Positions 9,803-21,700 of a stretch of DNA of 64,000 bases are shown one piece after another. Both the position numbers and the translations under genes were made by a program. The DNA lies in NCBI GenBank assembly GCA_019059635.1, contig JAGVRJ010000006.1, positions 1 through 64,000 of the forward strand, given 5' to 3'. The notes beneath the pieces are model-generated. The model searched no databases and had not been told where the DNA came from. It saw only the letters and a list, made by a program, of their open reading frames with translations. This stretch comes from Proales similis (lineage: Eukaryota > Rotifera > Eurotatoria > Ploima > Proalidae). Positions within the stretch are counted from its first letter, which is position 1; each line of letters starts with the position of its first letter.

Positions 9803-12800
9803 ATGTCTCGAAAGAGTCGAAAAGACAAGCAAAAGTCTAAACGTGTATACGGTAAATCCTTCAAGCCCGAGAATCGACAATCGAATGAGCGAGAATCTGC
9901 TGAGGATAATTCAACCCTCCTGTACGACGATTTAAATCGTTTGCTGAACGAGTACACACGCAATGAGCTCAGCAAATACTTGCAGCGATACATTTCGGAC
10001 CGAAAAATCAGTCCAAAGCAATTGCTCGATCAAAACACAGATCATAAACATCATCTGACAGGGGCCAAGAATTGTGCAAAAAGCCAAGACGATGTTTCAT
10101 TTGACGACTTGGATTTGTCCGCGGTGGTCAATACCTTGTTGCACAATTCACTCATTCAACTCGATGATCGGCAGAAAGAAGCTCTGAATCAAATTCGCCA
10201 GCTAAGGAATGGTGTGATTGCACACTCGACTCGTCTGTCGATCTTTCAGGCCCAGTTTGCAGAAGCGACCGAGAAGATCGTTAAAGCCCTGAGTCTGTTC
10301 GATCGGCCAGCGGAAAAGACACGAGAGGAGATGAAAAGGCGGCGAGAGGAATATCGTATGGAACGAAACCGAGACAAGATTATCCTGAGTCGGACGGGCG
10401 ACACGATCGACAATCCAATTGAAAGGGCTGAGCTCATCGACCAACTCGAGAAGGCGATCGTCGACAACGACCTGGTCCTGGCCGGCCCTCCAGGCATCGG
10501 CAAGAGCACACTAGCCAGTCTGTTAGCTGATCGGCTTCAAAGTCAGAAGAAGTGGACTGTTCGCCGACTTCTAGTTGCCAACAGTGTTCAAGAGCTGCGT
10601 GTAGAGCTTGAACTTATGATCGGAAAAGAGAGCAAATGTGAAATGTCTGCCGAAAAACTCGCCGATGAGGTCAATCGTTTCCTGCGATTTCAAACAAGCC
10701 CGATTGCGCTCATAGTGGACAATTTGGATCGATTTGGCCCCGAGTGGAAGGTGTTCTTTAGTGACATGCCTGAAAATGTGCGCTTGATATTCACATCCAG
10801 AGAGGCACAGAGCTACCGGAGCCATCAAATCAGAAGAGTGATGAGCAAGCCAGCCTTGATTAGCGAGGTGCCATTCCTGCGCATGTCAGTAGCAGTCGAA
10901 TACTTAAGACTGCAGCTGGCCAAGCTGAGCCCCGATGAGTCCGATTCAGTTATCAAGTCTGCAGTGAGTAGCGTGGAGAAATCACTCATTCTTCTCGACG
11001 AGAATACGCCGCTTAGAATGCAAAAACTTGTCATCCTGATCAACAAGAGCAGAGAGCAATCACCACTGAGGAGTCTCGAAGAGCTCATCCAGCCGTTTTG
11101 CGTTACTTCAAAACAGCAATTCGAACAGCTCATCGATTCGGAGCTGTACAAAAGGCTTCTGGACTCGGAAGAGATGAAGCTGACCGCTGCCTGCCTGACA
11201 ATGCTGCCACCTGACCAAATACTAAAATGCGAACTCATCGATACGCTCCAATTGGCTGGGCTAACAGACCACAGCTTGAATCAGCTGGCGCGGATAGGAA
11301 TAGTTAAACGAGCAGAAAGATTCGATAATCGACTTGAAATATTGCGAATTCATCGCCAGTATCAGCAAGACTTGAGCTTCTTTCTGCAGAGCCACCCAGA
11401 CAGGCCGGTTCTCACCTATCTGTCAAAGGTTGCCCACGGTGAACAGAACCGGTGCCAGAGCTCTCTCGACTACAACCGAACAAGTCGGCAATATTTTCGA
11501 AACCACACTCTGGGCAAAACGGTCGATTATTGTTTTCGAACATTTTTCACCAACGCCTTTGACCATTCTGATTCGTACGCGCAGCAGATCATTATCCAGG
11601 CGTTGAAGATTGCTTTTTTCAACATGTTCAAAATGGATTGTAAGTCGTCGTGGCTCTTTGCCAACTGCCTACGGCTCTATGAGAGCTTAAACACGAGAAA
11701 AGAGCTCAGCCAAGTAGACATGTTCAATTTACTCGTTCTGCTCGAGAATCGGCATTGTCTAGTCAAACTCGAGTCATATCGCTACATTTGCTTATCCAAA
11801 TTGTCAAGTGAGACAATTGATGCGATGTCGTTTAGAAACGATCGAATTTTGCGAATTTTCTTTTCCTTGTCGGTGGCATACTGCGAAGGAACAGTAAAAG
11901 AACAAAGTGAAATGATGCGAAATTACGCCAAAAGTGTCAACGCATTTGTCGAGACGCAATCACTGGCAGACAATGATCAGTTGATTGGCCGTGAGTTGGA
12001 TGTTGGAGTCGCTCGACTGGTCTATTTCTACGTATTTGCAGACGAAGAGTTTATTGCTCGGAGCTGGCAGCAGACAGACGCTGAACCTTTTGCAAGCAGT
12101 GGGCTGAGCAATTTGGAAATCGACCTTTCACATTACTCTGATTTTAAGACTGTTATGCATCAAATTCTGTTCTACTACGCGTGCAATCAGCCGGTGACTC
12201 TTGAAATGAAGACGACAACTACCATATGCCTGCTGAGAATGATTTACTCCAAATATCGACAAAAAAACATTCCGCTTGCTTTCTTAAGCTCCTATCTTAG
12301 ACACGTATTAGGATGGCTCATTTCGAAACAGTTCAATCAAAATCCAGTAAGCGCCAGACGAGCAAGTAGAAATCTTCCGTTCTGGCTGCTTTTATTTAAA
12401 TATTTACACAGCGATAAAGCACATTTGCTATGTTTGGCTCTTCTTCGTCCATTTGAAATCGAAACGAACGGCCTCGTTGAATTGAAAGAGTTCCTTTTGC
12501 ACCTCCCCTATTTCATCACAACGTCAAAGAACAGTAAATGGCTTGACGTCAGATTTCAAAAATCGCTTACGACCGAAGCCTTTGAACACTGTCGGCTAGT
12601 TCTTAAGCTGGCCCCTTTTTCTTTCTCATTCTTTTCACAGTCCAGCTTGGCAGAGCTCTGTTCAAGTCTATTGCGCTGTCTAGAGTCACACAAGCAGCAG
12701 ATTGACTTGCAACTCATTTCTAACTTAGGGTTTTTCATTAACCGATTAAAATCGAACGTCGACTCGCTGCTGTCAAGTCAAGATTGGCAAGATTTCTCGG

Positions 12801-13861
12801 ACCAAACAGTGAAGCTAGCTATAGAGTCGATGAAGAATATGCCAGCTGGCCTCAACGTAGACCTGGTTGGCTGTGCAAATCTGCTTTTGTTTGTGACGAC
12901 CGCTGCTGAAAATGCGGCATCCATTCACCAGAATATACTCAAACCGAGAGTGAAATTTCTCAACAAGCATTTGATTGATCAAGAGTCAATACGGATCTTC
13001 ATCTTTCTGATCGATAACCTGCGCCATCACAATTTACCGACTTTGGAGTTTGTCGAGCCAATCGTGGACAGCACTCTGTCTATGCTAGCTGATCAAAAGG
13101 ATTTCACCAACTTGTTCTCGGAGCTCGAATATTTGGCCCTCTTTATCAGGAGTTACGAGGAACATGATGCCTATTATGCTGCGAATTCCACTGATGACGG
13201 ACATTTGACAGGGAGCCGAATCATTTCGTCGGCTTATCGTCGACTGGCCGAGTGGACCAGAGGCCAGTTGGAAGTCTTCTACTCTAATGGATTGGAGAAT
13301 TTCTACCAAACTCAAGTGCAAGAACATAATTTTCGAGAAATCCATCTTTTCAAAACACTCACTTGCTTGGCTTGTTGGCGTCCACAAATCGTGTCCGATT
13401 CTGTTGAATTTGTGCTGCAAAACTTAATCAGTCTACTCAAATCCGACTGCAACCCAGAACATAAAGCAGACGCAATCGGTCGGCTCAGCCGGCATTTCTA
13501 TGAATGGCGCCGAGCAATGCGCGGAGAGCTGCTGGCTGAGCTTCTCGAATGTTTGGAGAATGAGAAACTTGTCAGCGATTGCAATCGGCTCGGACAAATG
13601 GCCTCTGAAATGCGTCGACTAGGCAAGCACTTGACTGACAAACTCAGTCAACTAGCCGACAAGTGTCCCGTAGTTGTTCTAAAACAGAACTTTGCCACGC
13701 CGGACACAGATTCTTGGGATCAAGTATTCTTAAACAAACTGTTTTCGAGGGATTCTAGATACAACTCCATTTATTATCAATGGTACAGACATAATGTCCC
13801 ACTTAACGATTGCGATGAAAAGCCTGTTTTGATTCCACCCCTTTCTCATATTTCTTCTTGA
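9803..13861 (+). CDS. HEPN-STAND NTPase, single exon
   Basis: 1352 residues, uninterrupted. The N-terminus (1-40) is basic. Residues ~100-175 form a helical domain with RNGVIAH at 135-141, the R-N-x4-H signature of HEPN RNase domains, closest in feel to DZIP3-type HEPN. A STAND-type P-loop NTPase follows: Walker A GPPGIGKST at 228-236, Walker B IALIVDNLD at about 302-309 and an arginine finger-like IFTSRE at ~331. The remaining ~900 residues are Leu-rich helices without a repeat I can name, probably an alpha-solenoid sensor. HEPN-STAND proteins in animals are generally linked to innate immunity or RNA cleavage; that role is inference here. ATG at 9803 is the first in frame after an upstream stop. 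AATAAA lies ~80 bp past the stop. Confidence 0.8.
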   Translation: MSRKSRKDKQKSKRVYGKSFKPENRQSNERESAEDNSTLLYDDLNRLLNEYTRNELSKYLQRYISDRKISPKQLLDQNTDHKHHLTGAKNCAKSQDDVSFDDLDLSAVVNTLLHNSLIQLDDRQKEALNQIRQLRNGVIAHSTRLSIFQAQFAEATEKIVKALSLFDRPAEKTREEMKRRREEYRMERNRDKIILSRTGDTIDNPIERAELIDQLEKAIVDNDLVLAGPPGIGKSTLASLLADRLQSQKKWTVRRLLVANSVQELRVELELMIGKESKCEMSAEKLADEVNRFLRFQTSPIALIVDNLDRFGPEWKVFFSDMPENVRLIFTSREAQSYRSHQIRRVMSKPALISEVPFLRMSVAVEYLRLQLAKLSPDESDSVIKSAVSSVEKSLILLDENTPLRMQKLVILINKSREQSPLRSLEELIQPFCVTSKQQFEQLIDSELYKRLLDSEEMKLTAACLTMLPPDQILKCELIDTLQLAGLTDHSLNQLARIGIVKRAERFDNRLEILRIHRQYQQDLSFFLQSHPDRPVLTYLSKVAHGEQNRCQSSLDYNRTSRQYFRNHTLGKTVDYCFRTFFTNAFDHSDSYAQQIIIQALKIAFFNMFKMDCKSSWLFANCLRLYESLNTRKELSQVDMFNLLVLLENRHCLVKLESYRYICLSKLSSETIDAMSFRNDRILRIFFSLSVAYCEGTVKEQSEMMRNYAKSVNAFVETQSLADNDQLIGRELDVGVARLVYFYVFADEEFIARSWQQTDAEPFASSGLSNLEIDLSHYSDFKTVMHQILFYYACNQPVTLEMKTTTTICLLRMIYSKYRQKNIPLAFLSSYLRHVLGWLISKQFNQNPVSARRASRNLPFWLLLFKYLHSDKAHLLCLALLRPFEIETNGLVELKEFLLHLPYFITTSKNSKWLDVRFQKSLTTEAFEHCRLVLKLAPFSFSFFSQSSLAELCSSLLRCLESHKQQIDLQLISNLGFFINRLKSNVDSLLSSQDWQDFSDQTVKLAIESMKNMPAGLNVDLVGCANLLLFVTTAAENAASIHQNILKPRVKFLNKHLIDQESIRIFIFLIDNLRHHNLPTLEFVEPIVDSTLSMLADQKDFTNLFSELEYLALFIRSYEEHDAYYAANSTDDGHLTGSRIISSAYRRLAEWTRGQLEVFYSNGLENFYQTQVQEHNFREIHLFKTLTCLACWRPQIVSDSVEFVLQNLISLLKSDCNPEHKADAIGRLSRHFYEWRRAMRGELLAELLECLENEKLVSDCNRLGQMASEMRRLGKHLTDKLSQLADKCPVVVLKQNFATPDTDSWDQVFLNKLFSRDSRYNSIYYQWYRHNVPLNDCDEKPVLIPPLSHISS

Positions 13862-14319
13862 AAGGCATCCAAATTCGAATTTAGGAAAAAATTAGACTTA
13901 ATTATTTCAATTCAGCGTGCTAATCAGTTAGTAACCACCAATAAAGCACTCAAATAATCTAATCAGTGAGTATGCTGTCTTCAGTATGGTGTGGAAGGTT
14001 TTTTATTCTGTATGTTCAACTGCCAAATTCAACTATTCGAGCAGCGCGCAAATCAAATCTATCGATTGGAGTGAGCAATAGGGCGGTGAATTGATGATGG
14101 CTTTGTATCCTTGAGCTTTGAATAGCCGTCAGTCCAATCAATCGATCATTTAAGCATTTGGACCCTTGAATAGCTGCGTCGAATCGAAAGGCATCCACTG
14201 CACTCCGTTCGTTCTGCTCCACTCTGTTCTATTCCATGCTCAAACGATTAGCATGCAGCTAATTCGTTTGAGTAAGAGCAGCTAAGTCTTCTATCGCTTT
14301 TATGTTCAGCGGCGCACTG
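13862..14319. other. Intergenic region after the HEPN-STAND gene
   Basis: AATAAA at 13940-13945 fits the 3' end of the upstream gene. The rest has no ORF I can support. Part of it may be decayed 5' sequence of the receptor pseudogene that becomes recognisable from about 14320. Confidence 0.5.
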
Positions 14320-15668
14320 AACGCCGAGAACAGCCTTGAGCAGATGTACGACTAGTTCCCAAGCGAATTTAAGTCGAAGATTGTCGAATTTCATTATGTG
14401 CTATTTGGTCTTGAGAAAATTCAACCGGATTTCGAATCGCCTCGGCGACAGAGCCATCCGGGCTTGGAGGAAAAGGCATCCGTGGGCTGCGAGTGTCATT
14501 TGCTTTGGATATTGGAGAACCTTTACGAGCGATCAGAGAGACCGACCGATGATGACCAGGATGAATACTAGAAGCGGAGCATTGAGCTACATAAGAAATG
14601 CAGCTTTACTCAAATGGCCGCCGACTGTCTATTCGAGCAGGTAAAGCCATTCGCCAACCCGCCCGTCTACAGCTTGATCTTCAGTACAGAATACGCCGAG
14701 TATCTCTTCACCGTCATCCTCGGCCCAGTGATCAACGTTTTGGCCTTCTTCACCAATCTCCTGGTCATTCTGACCTTCAGGGCCCTCAAGCGCTATCCGC
14801 AGTACCGCAAAGACAAGCTGACCGACAAGAACCGCCGCATGTGGGACTACGTGCTGCTCAACTCGGTGTTCAACCTCATCCTGTCGGTCATCTTCGCCCT
14901 GGGACCACTGACCAGCTGCATTGAATATGAAGGCATCTACTGCACTCCGTTCTACTTAACCCGCTTCTCGCAGTATTTCTATCTGTTCGTGGAAAGCTAC
15001 CTGGGCAACGCGATGCGCCTGATGAGCAACGTGACCAACTGCATGTTCGTCCTGTATCGCTACGAAGCCAATCTGGACAGGTTGCAGAGGCTGAGGAAGT
15101 GGGAGCTCGGTACAGTGGTTGCCGTTGCCCTCATTGGATGTTTTGCCCTGAGTCTGGTCAAACTTTGGGTGAACGGTCGATTCACTCTAAAGGCTTTGGA
15201 AGAAGGCATTTACTATCGCCTTACCGTGAGCAATACGGCATCTCTTAACGTGTCGTTGTTCTTGACACTCATCAATTTTCTGAACCTGCTGCTGGTGAAT
15301 GTGATTCCGACTGTGATGAATCTCACACTCGACTGCCGCCTGCTTCTCTTTCTCAAACGCAAACGGCAGGAAAAAAACCGCAAGGAGGCGGCCGAAGCCA
15401 AGATCACCAAGATGATCATCCTCAACGGCCTCTTCTCGTTTCTATTCGGTCACCCGAGCTGCTCACCTCGATCGCAGTGTTTTTCTCCCAGTTTAAGGAA
15501 GAGGCCTTTCCGTCCTGTTTGCTTCTTTTCGATTCCCTTCACTCGGTGTGCTTGATCATGTTCAACATCGCCCAAGTCTTCTCGCTGACCATGCTCGAGA
15601 ATCTCGTCATGCTCCTCCTGCTCAACTCCAATTTCAAAAAGAGTTTCAAATTGTGTCGTTTCTCTGCG
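14320..15668 (+). pseudogene. Broken 7TM receptor of the local family
   Basis: Similar along its length to the intact receptor at 34780-37149. The end of the ectodomain is visible before the first usable ATG (CECHLLWILEN at about 14490, matching the family CxCTLVW box), interrupted by in-frame TAG codons near 14350 and 14570. TM1 to TM5 read cleanly from ~14690 (NRRMWDYVLLN at the TM2 start, CIEYEGIYCTP in the loop before TM3), then KMIILNGLFSFLF at TM6. A single-base loss near 15450 shifts the frame; TM7 continues in another frame (LENLVMLLLLN). The 3' end is cut where the 68-bp repeat begins at 15669. Two kinds of break make a functional receptor unlikely. Confidence 0.8.
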
Positions 15669-15736
15669 CTCCGTTTACCGTGGCCTCGCCCTTCTCCTCG
15701 CCGCGCTGTTCTTTCTCTTACTGCGAGAGTCTAAAG
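15669..15736 (+). repeat. 68-bp perfect direct repeat, copy B
   Basis: Identical to 9570-9637. It replaces the last codons of the broken receptor and ends at AAAG|GTAAGC, a good 5' splice site, directly before the SecA-like gene. It could be the relic of a 5' exon of that gene (a signal-anchor-like frame is open), but no acceptor gives a matching reading phase, so I leave it outside the CDS. Confidence 0.85.
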
Positions 15737-15746
15737 GTAAGCCTCA

Positions 15747-18700
15747 GCCCTGGGCGCCCTGTCGAACAACGACGACGACAAGCAGCTGCAGGCAAACGCC
15801 GCTTTCGTCCGTCTGATCGAGCAGACTCTCATCAACGCCGACGAGCAGATCGACGCCAGGCAAGCGATGATTGCATTCTACGCCCAAGTTGTGCGCAACG
15901 GCAAGTTTCAAAGCCTCAACGCGGTTGTGTCGAGTCTGTTGGCGCGAGCTCACCTCGCTTCGTCGCACCATTGCCTTGTGCCCATTGTCGAATGCGTGTG
16001 CGCATCGCTGGCTCAGATCGGCCCGGCCAACGCCGACTTGACTCGCGCATGCTTGCATTTCCTGGAAAGTCATCTAGAACACGAGAGCGGCCACGTGAGA
16101 GCCCTCTCCTACTCGGGTCTGGTACACGCGGCCAGACAACTGGGCGTCAAGTCGAGTTCATTTGCCGATTGGCTCGAGCAGACGCTGGCCGCGTTCAGTC
16201 GGCTGGCTGAGACCGAGTTCGCGGAAAAGGAGCTTCTCGATTTGTTCTACGTGGCCATCTCACTGCAACACCTCGACTTGGCCGTGTTCAAGAGCAGCGG
16301 GCCACGTCAAGTCTGGCCTCGCGAGCTGCTCGTGTCCAACCTGTTCAAAGAGCTCGAGCCCTGCTCGCACACGGACAAAATGGACTTTTACACCCAGTGG
16401 CTGCAGACCGAGCGTCTCCGACCACGACCGACCAGTGCTTGGTGCTGATCGCCGAGCCGGACGCGCTCAAAAACCTCAACCGCATGATCCTGAGCAGCAG
16501 ATTCAACCGGAACGGCGTGATTCGAAATGCACAGCAGCTGCTCGCTGAGATCGCCAGTCTGAATCCGAAATTGGACCTCCATTTGTCCAAGCTAGCCCAG
16601 CAAGTAGAATGCATCAAGAATCCGTCTTTTAGGGCGTCTGTGTGCGAGTCGTTCGGCATGCCGATCAGCCGGTGGACAGAAAAGCACGTGCGCCTATGGG
16701 CTGAGGCAGTGAGAGAACAACAGAGCGAGCATTTGGACCTTGTGGAAGCCGTGGCCGTGGTTCAACAGGCCGTCTACCTGCACAAGCTCTTTCACTTGAC
16801 CGACACGCAGATCCTGACTTGCCTGGTCGCTCTAGACCGAAGCGTCGACTCAAAGCCGACTCAAAGGCGACTGCTGCAAGTGGCGACCGGCGAGGGCAAG
16901 TCAATAATTGTGTGCATACTGGCGATCGTGAGCGCTCTGAGAGCACGAGCCCGAGCGATCAATCAAGTGGACGTGATCACCAGCTCGCCCGTTCTGGCCG
17001 AGCGAGACTCGAGCGACAAGAGAAAGCTCTACGAAATGTTTCATCTCACATGCAGCAGCAACAACGACACAAAGACCTACATAAAAGGTAAGCACTCAGG
17101 CGCCTGCAGTCTGCAGTCCGTTAACCGATTTGCGCAGGAGCCAAACAATGCTACAAGGCACACATTGTCTACGGCGAGCTGTCGCAGTTTCAGTTCGACA
17201 AGCTGCGCGACGACTACAGCCAGCTGGGCACATTGGCCGGCCGGAGCTGTTCTATAGCCATTGTGGACGAGGTGGACGCCATGCTGATCGACGACAGCTC
17301 AAAAATCGCACGCCTGAGCTCGGTGGCGGCCGGCATGGACCATTTCCAGCCGATTTATGTGTTCATGTGGCACAAGCTGATGGAGATACAGCGCCGTTTC
17401 ATAATGCTCAATTCAAAAATGTACCTGCTCAACGGCAAGCTTGAGTTCGACGACGGCCGAATGAGCCTTCAGTTCGCCGACGAGCAAGGCCAAATCCACA
17501 CGATCGCTGATATTCACGATTATGCGCGGAAGCATCAACTGGACCAGAGAGTGGCCGAGCTGATCGACGATGGCGATGTGGAACAGTTTCTGCAAAAGGC
17601 GCTCAACAACTACTTGGACGCGCTGCTCAAGGAGAAAGTGATTCAAGTGCCGGCCAACTTTGAGGAGTTCTTAAGCAAGCAGCGCGACAGGTGGGTGCTC
17701 AACTGCATCGAGGCGTTGACTTACCAGGAGAACGTGCACTACGTGGTCAGCGAGGGCCAAATCAAGCCGGTGGACTACTTCAGCACGGGCATAGTGCAGA
17801 GCGCGACCAGCTGGGGCGACGGCCTGCATCAGTTCTTGCAGATCAAGCACAACCTCAAGCTGAGCTGCGAGACGCTCACCACCAACTTCATGTTGAACGT
17901 CGCGTTCGTCAACGGCTACAGTGGCGGCCTGTTCGGCCTGACGGGCACACTCGGCTCGCAGAAGGCGCGAGACGTGCTCACAAAAGTGTACGCTGTGGAG
18001 ATGGTCAATGTTCCGCAGCTGCGCGAGAAGCAGTACGTCGAGTACGCGCCGCTGGTCTCGGCCGGCGAGACCAACTGGCTGCAGGACATTTGCGCGGCCG
18101 TCTTGGTAGAAGCCAAGAAGCGAAGAGGTTCGACCGCTCTCTCTCTGTCGCTCTTTGCCGAGAGCAGCGCTCATGATCATTGAACGTAAAAGGAACTCTG
18201 GTGATTTGCGAGACGATCGAAAATGTCAACTCGCTGCACGGAATGCTGAGGGCCCAGTACAGGCCGAGCGCCATTAAGACGTACACCATGAACGACATGA
18301 ACCAGGAGAGGCAAATTGAAAAGATGCTGCCCGGCGACGTGATAATCGCCACCAACCTGGCCGGCCGCGGCACCGACATACACACGGACGCGATTGAAGA
18401 GTTCGGCGGCATGCACGTAATAGTCACATTCATGCCGCAGAATCAGCGCGTTGAAGATCAGGCATTCGGCCGCACCGCTCGACAGGGCAAGCTTGGCTCG
18501 GGTCAAATGATACTCAATCGAACGCAGCTGGGCGTCAACTATGCTGACATAGACCCGCCACAGGTGAAGCTTCGCCGCGACCAGATCGAGTCGAGTCAGC
18601 TGGATCAATTCATGTGCAACGAGCTCAAGCTAATCAACACCAAAGACCGCCTGTTCGCCATGTTCGCGCACGTTTTGAACCACGAAATTCGACGCGATTT

Positions 18701-21700
18701 GAGGCAAAAAGACGCGTCCAGAAGCAAGTGGCAGAGCCTCAAAGAGCTCTTCACCCAAGTGACGCCCACGCCCTACGAAAACCACGTGATCAGTGCGATC
18801 GAGGAGAAGTGGGCCATGTTCTTGCGTCGATTGGACAACGGAACGTTGGACATTGAACGCGCCGACCAAGAGTGCAGGGCGTTTCTGGACAAGCTCCAAG
18901 CCGCCTACAGTAACGAGTCGGTGATTGAAAATCACTACTACCAGATTGCGATCGGCAACGACATTCTAATGAATCAGAAGAATTGGTTCATCGGACTGCG
19001 CGAGAAGCTCGGCTTAGACACCCACGTCAGACGGAGTCAAAGTCACTTTGGCAAAGCTCTGGTGGTAAGAAGTGCTCGCTTGAACTCGGCTTGATTTAGA
19101 TTCTGATTGAAATCCAGAAGGCCAGCAGCGATGAGTTTTACGGAGCAGCGTATGTAGGCGACATATGGTGCCGCATAACACTGGAGCAGCCAGAGAGCAG
19201 CGAGTCCAAACATGAGCTAGTCAAGTTGTTTAGGCGCGCGCTGCAAGTGCTGAGCAACGAGATGGCCGCAATAAATGCCATGCAGAGCCTGCTGCTAATG
19301 GCGTCAATGCCGAACGACACCTTCAGCTGCAGTGATTTGTACAATCAGCTGAACGTCAAGACAACCATCCTGGGCTCCTACATGAACAGCGTGCAGCAGG
19401 GCATGCAGCAGGTCAAGAGATCGCTCCGTCTGATCGACCTGCAGCGCACGTGCAACAAGAGCGACCTGAGCGAGCAGTTTGTCGACATGGATCGAGAGGT
19501 CGAGCTTAAGACGTTCGACTGGAAGGGTAAAGAGCAAGACGGAGGAGAGGAGCAGTCGATCAAAACGAAGCTTCGGAAGATAATTGAGATCAGGAGCGGA
19601 CGCGATTTCGTCTACCATTTGACCTTCAACAATCTGACCGTGCACGAAGACCTTGGCGACCAGGATCAGGCGATTAAGACGATCGACAAAAACTGTTCGA
19701 GTGGCGGTCCTCTGTCGAAATCGCACTTCACTTCGGGTCGTTCGCCGCGCATTTTGGGCCTCAAGCTTACTCAAGTGAGCCTTTGCCAATTGAGAGCGCT
19801 GCTCAGTAAGGACAGGGAGTTTGAGGACGAAATGACGGCCGAGAGCGCCATCGAACTGCTGAGGCAAGAGAGAGGCCTGTTGGCCACAATGAAAATCACC
19901 AGCTCGTACGATGTCGACTTGACCGTCGTGAATGTGGAAGATGCCAAACTTGGCAAATTCTATCAAAATAAGCAGTTAAATGAGACCATCGACCTGATCA
20001 AAGCGAGCAAAACGAACGACAAGCTGAGATACAAATGCATAATTAAGAATGCCAACGTCAACGACCTGACCAGTCATTTCGGGCCAGCAGAGCGAGATGA
20101 GACGGCCAATTTCCGCATTACTTTCGACGCGCTGGATGTTCAAGCGGCCAAGAAGCTTGTCACGAACCTTGGACACGGCAAGACCAAGATTCAAGTCGAA
20201 GCGGTCATTTCGAACAGCAAATGCCGGGATGAACTGTCCAACCCGTCCATTTTTAACGCGCAGTTGAGCTTTCAAGTTTGTATCGACGAAAAAACCAGCA
20301 AATACGTCAAGGTGACCAGAGACGAGCTCGTCAAAACAGTCGGCGAAGTTGAAGGAGATCGCAGCTCGCTAAGAATAAAGGCAAGTGTCCGCCTCCTTTT
20401 ATTTTCCCGTTCGGGCGTCGTCTAAGCGGTCGGGTTTGCTTTTCTAGATCGAGAGTATAGAGAAGCAAGGGCTGGTGCGGGTCTTTGATACACTTGGCGA
20501 ACAGTTGTACAACATCACATTTTCAAGGGTGAGCTTCAAGCACTTTTGGCTGCTACTGGAGGATAAGAGCGAGTTGCAGCGAACGGCCAGCCAGTTGGCG
20601 ATCGAATATATGGATGACCAAGACGCAAAGTCTTTTATCAGAGTGCTGCGCCAGCAGAAGCAAGAGTTTGCGCTCACGTTCGCCCGGCTCAGTGCAGACG
20701 AGGCGCCCAAGGTTGTGAAGAACGCAGAGCTCGCTCAGGAGGCGATTCAGATCAGCAAGGTTCGCTCGATCGCCGAGCTGTTCACGTCGAGTCAGGTGCC
20801 GCACGCCGAGCTGGCCGAGTTCATGGCCAAAGGCGTGGAGTACATGCTGGAAATTGGCGAAAAGCGCTTCATACCGTGGCGAAGCATTTGCACGGTGGCG
20901 ATCATCGGCACGCTGCAAGTCATATGCGGCGGTGTGCTGATCGCGAGTGGCTTCGGCGCCCAGGTGGGCATGAGTCTCATTGCCGAGGGACTGTCCGACC
21001 TGTTTTACGCCTACAGAGCCTACAGCAGTCGACAGTTCAATTGGACCGACTACTCCAAGCAGAAGGCGATCAGTTTGATCATATCGGCCAGTTCGTTGGG
21101 CCTGAGCAAGATGAAAGACGCGGGCAAGGGCGCAACAAGTCTCTTGTCGGGCGAGGCGAGCACATTGGCTCAAACGGCTGGCAAGGAAGCCACTGAGGCC
21201 GCAGGCGTTCAATTCATCCAGAGCGGCAAACGATTAGGCCAAGAAATGCTTAAGGCGAAGGCCGCCCTGAAAAGTCTGGCGTCCAAGTACATTGGAGTGA
21301 AGGCCGGCGAGGCGCTGGTCCGCGAGGGACTCAACTCTGGTGTCCAGCACCTCATGAACATGTCCATGGAATCGTTCAAGCCGCAAATTTGCCAGTACCT
21401 GGAGCAGAGAGTCAAGGAGAAGTTTTATGACAACAAGCTGAGGAGCTTGCTGATCAAGATGTTTGCATTGGACGCGGTCAAAAAGTAACGTTCACTTTTT
21501 TGCGGCATTGGCTGATTTTCCGTTTATTCTTCTATTGATCGATTTCAAAAACAAAAAAGGTCCAAGGATCTGGAGGGCGTGATCAACAAAACGGTGGCCA
21601 ACACACTGAACCCGCAGCAGAGTTTCATGCTAAAGCAGTGGAACTCAGTAGCGATCCCTTTGCTCAAGGGCGTTTTGGCCACCAGCGAGAACTACGGCAG

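Noticed and set aside
15548-15735. Alternative ORF over the receptor end and 68-bp repeat
   Set aside because: It has no ATG, and its sequence is an out-of-frame reading of receptor TM7 codons.
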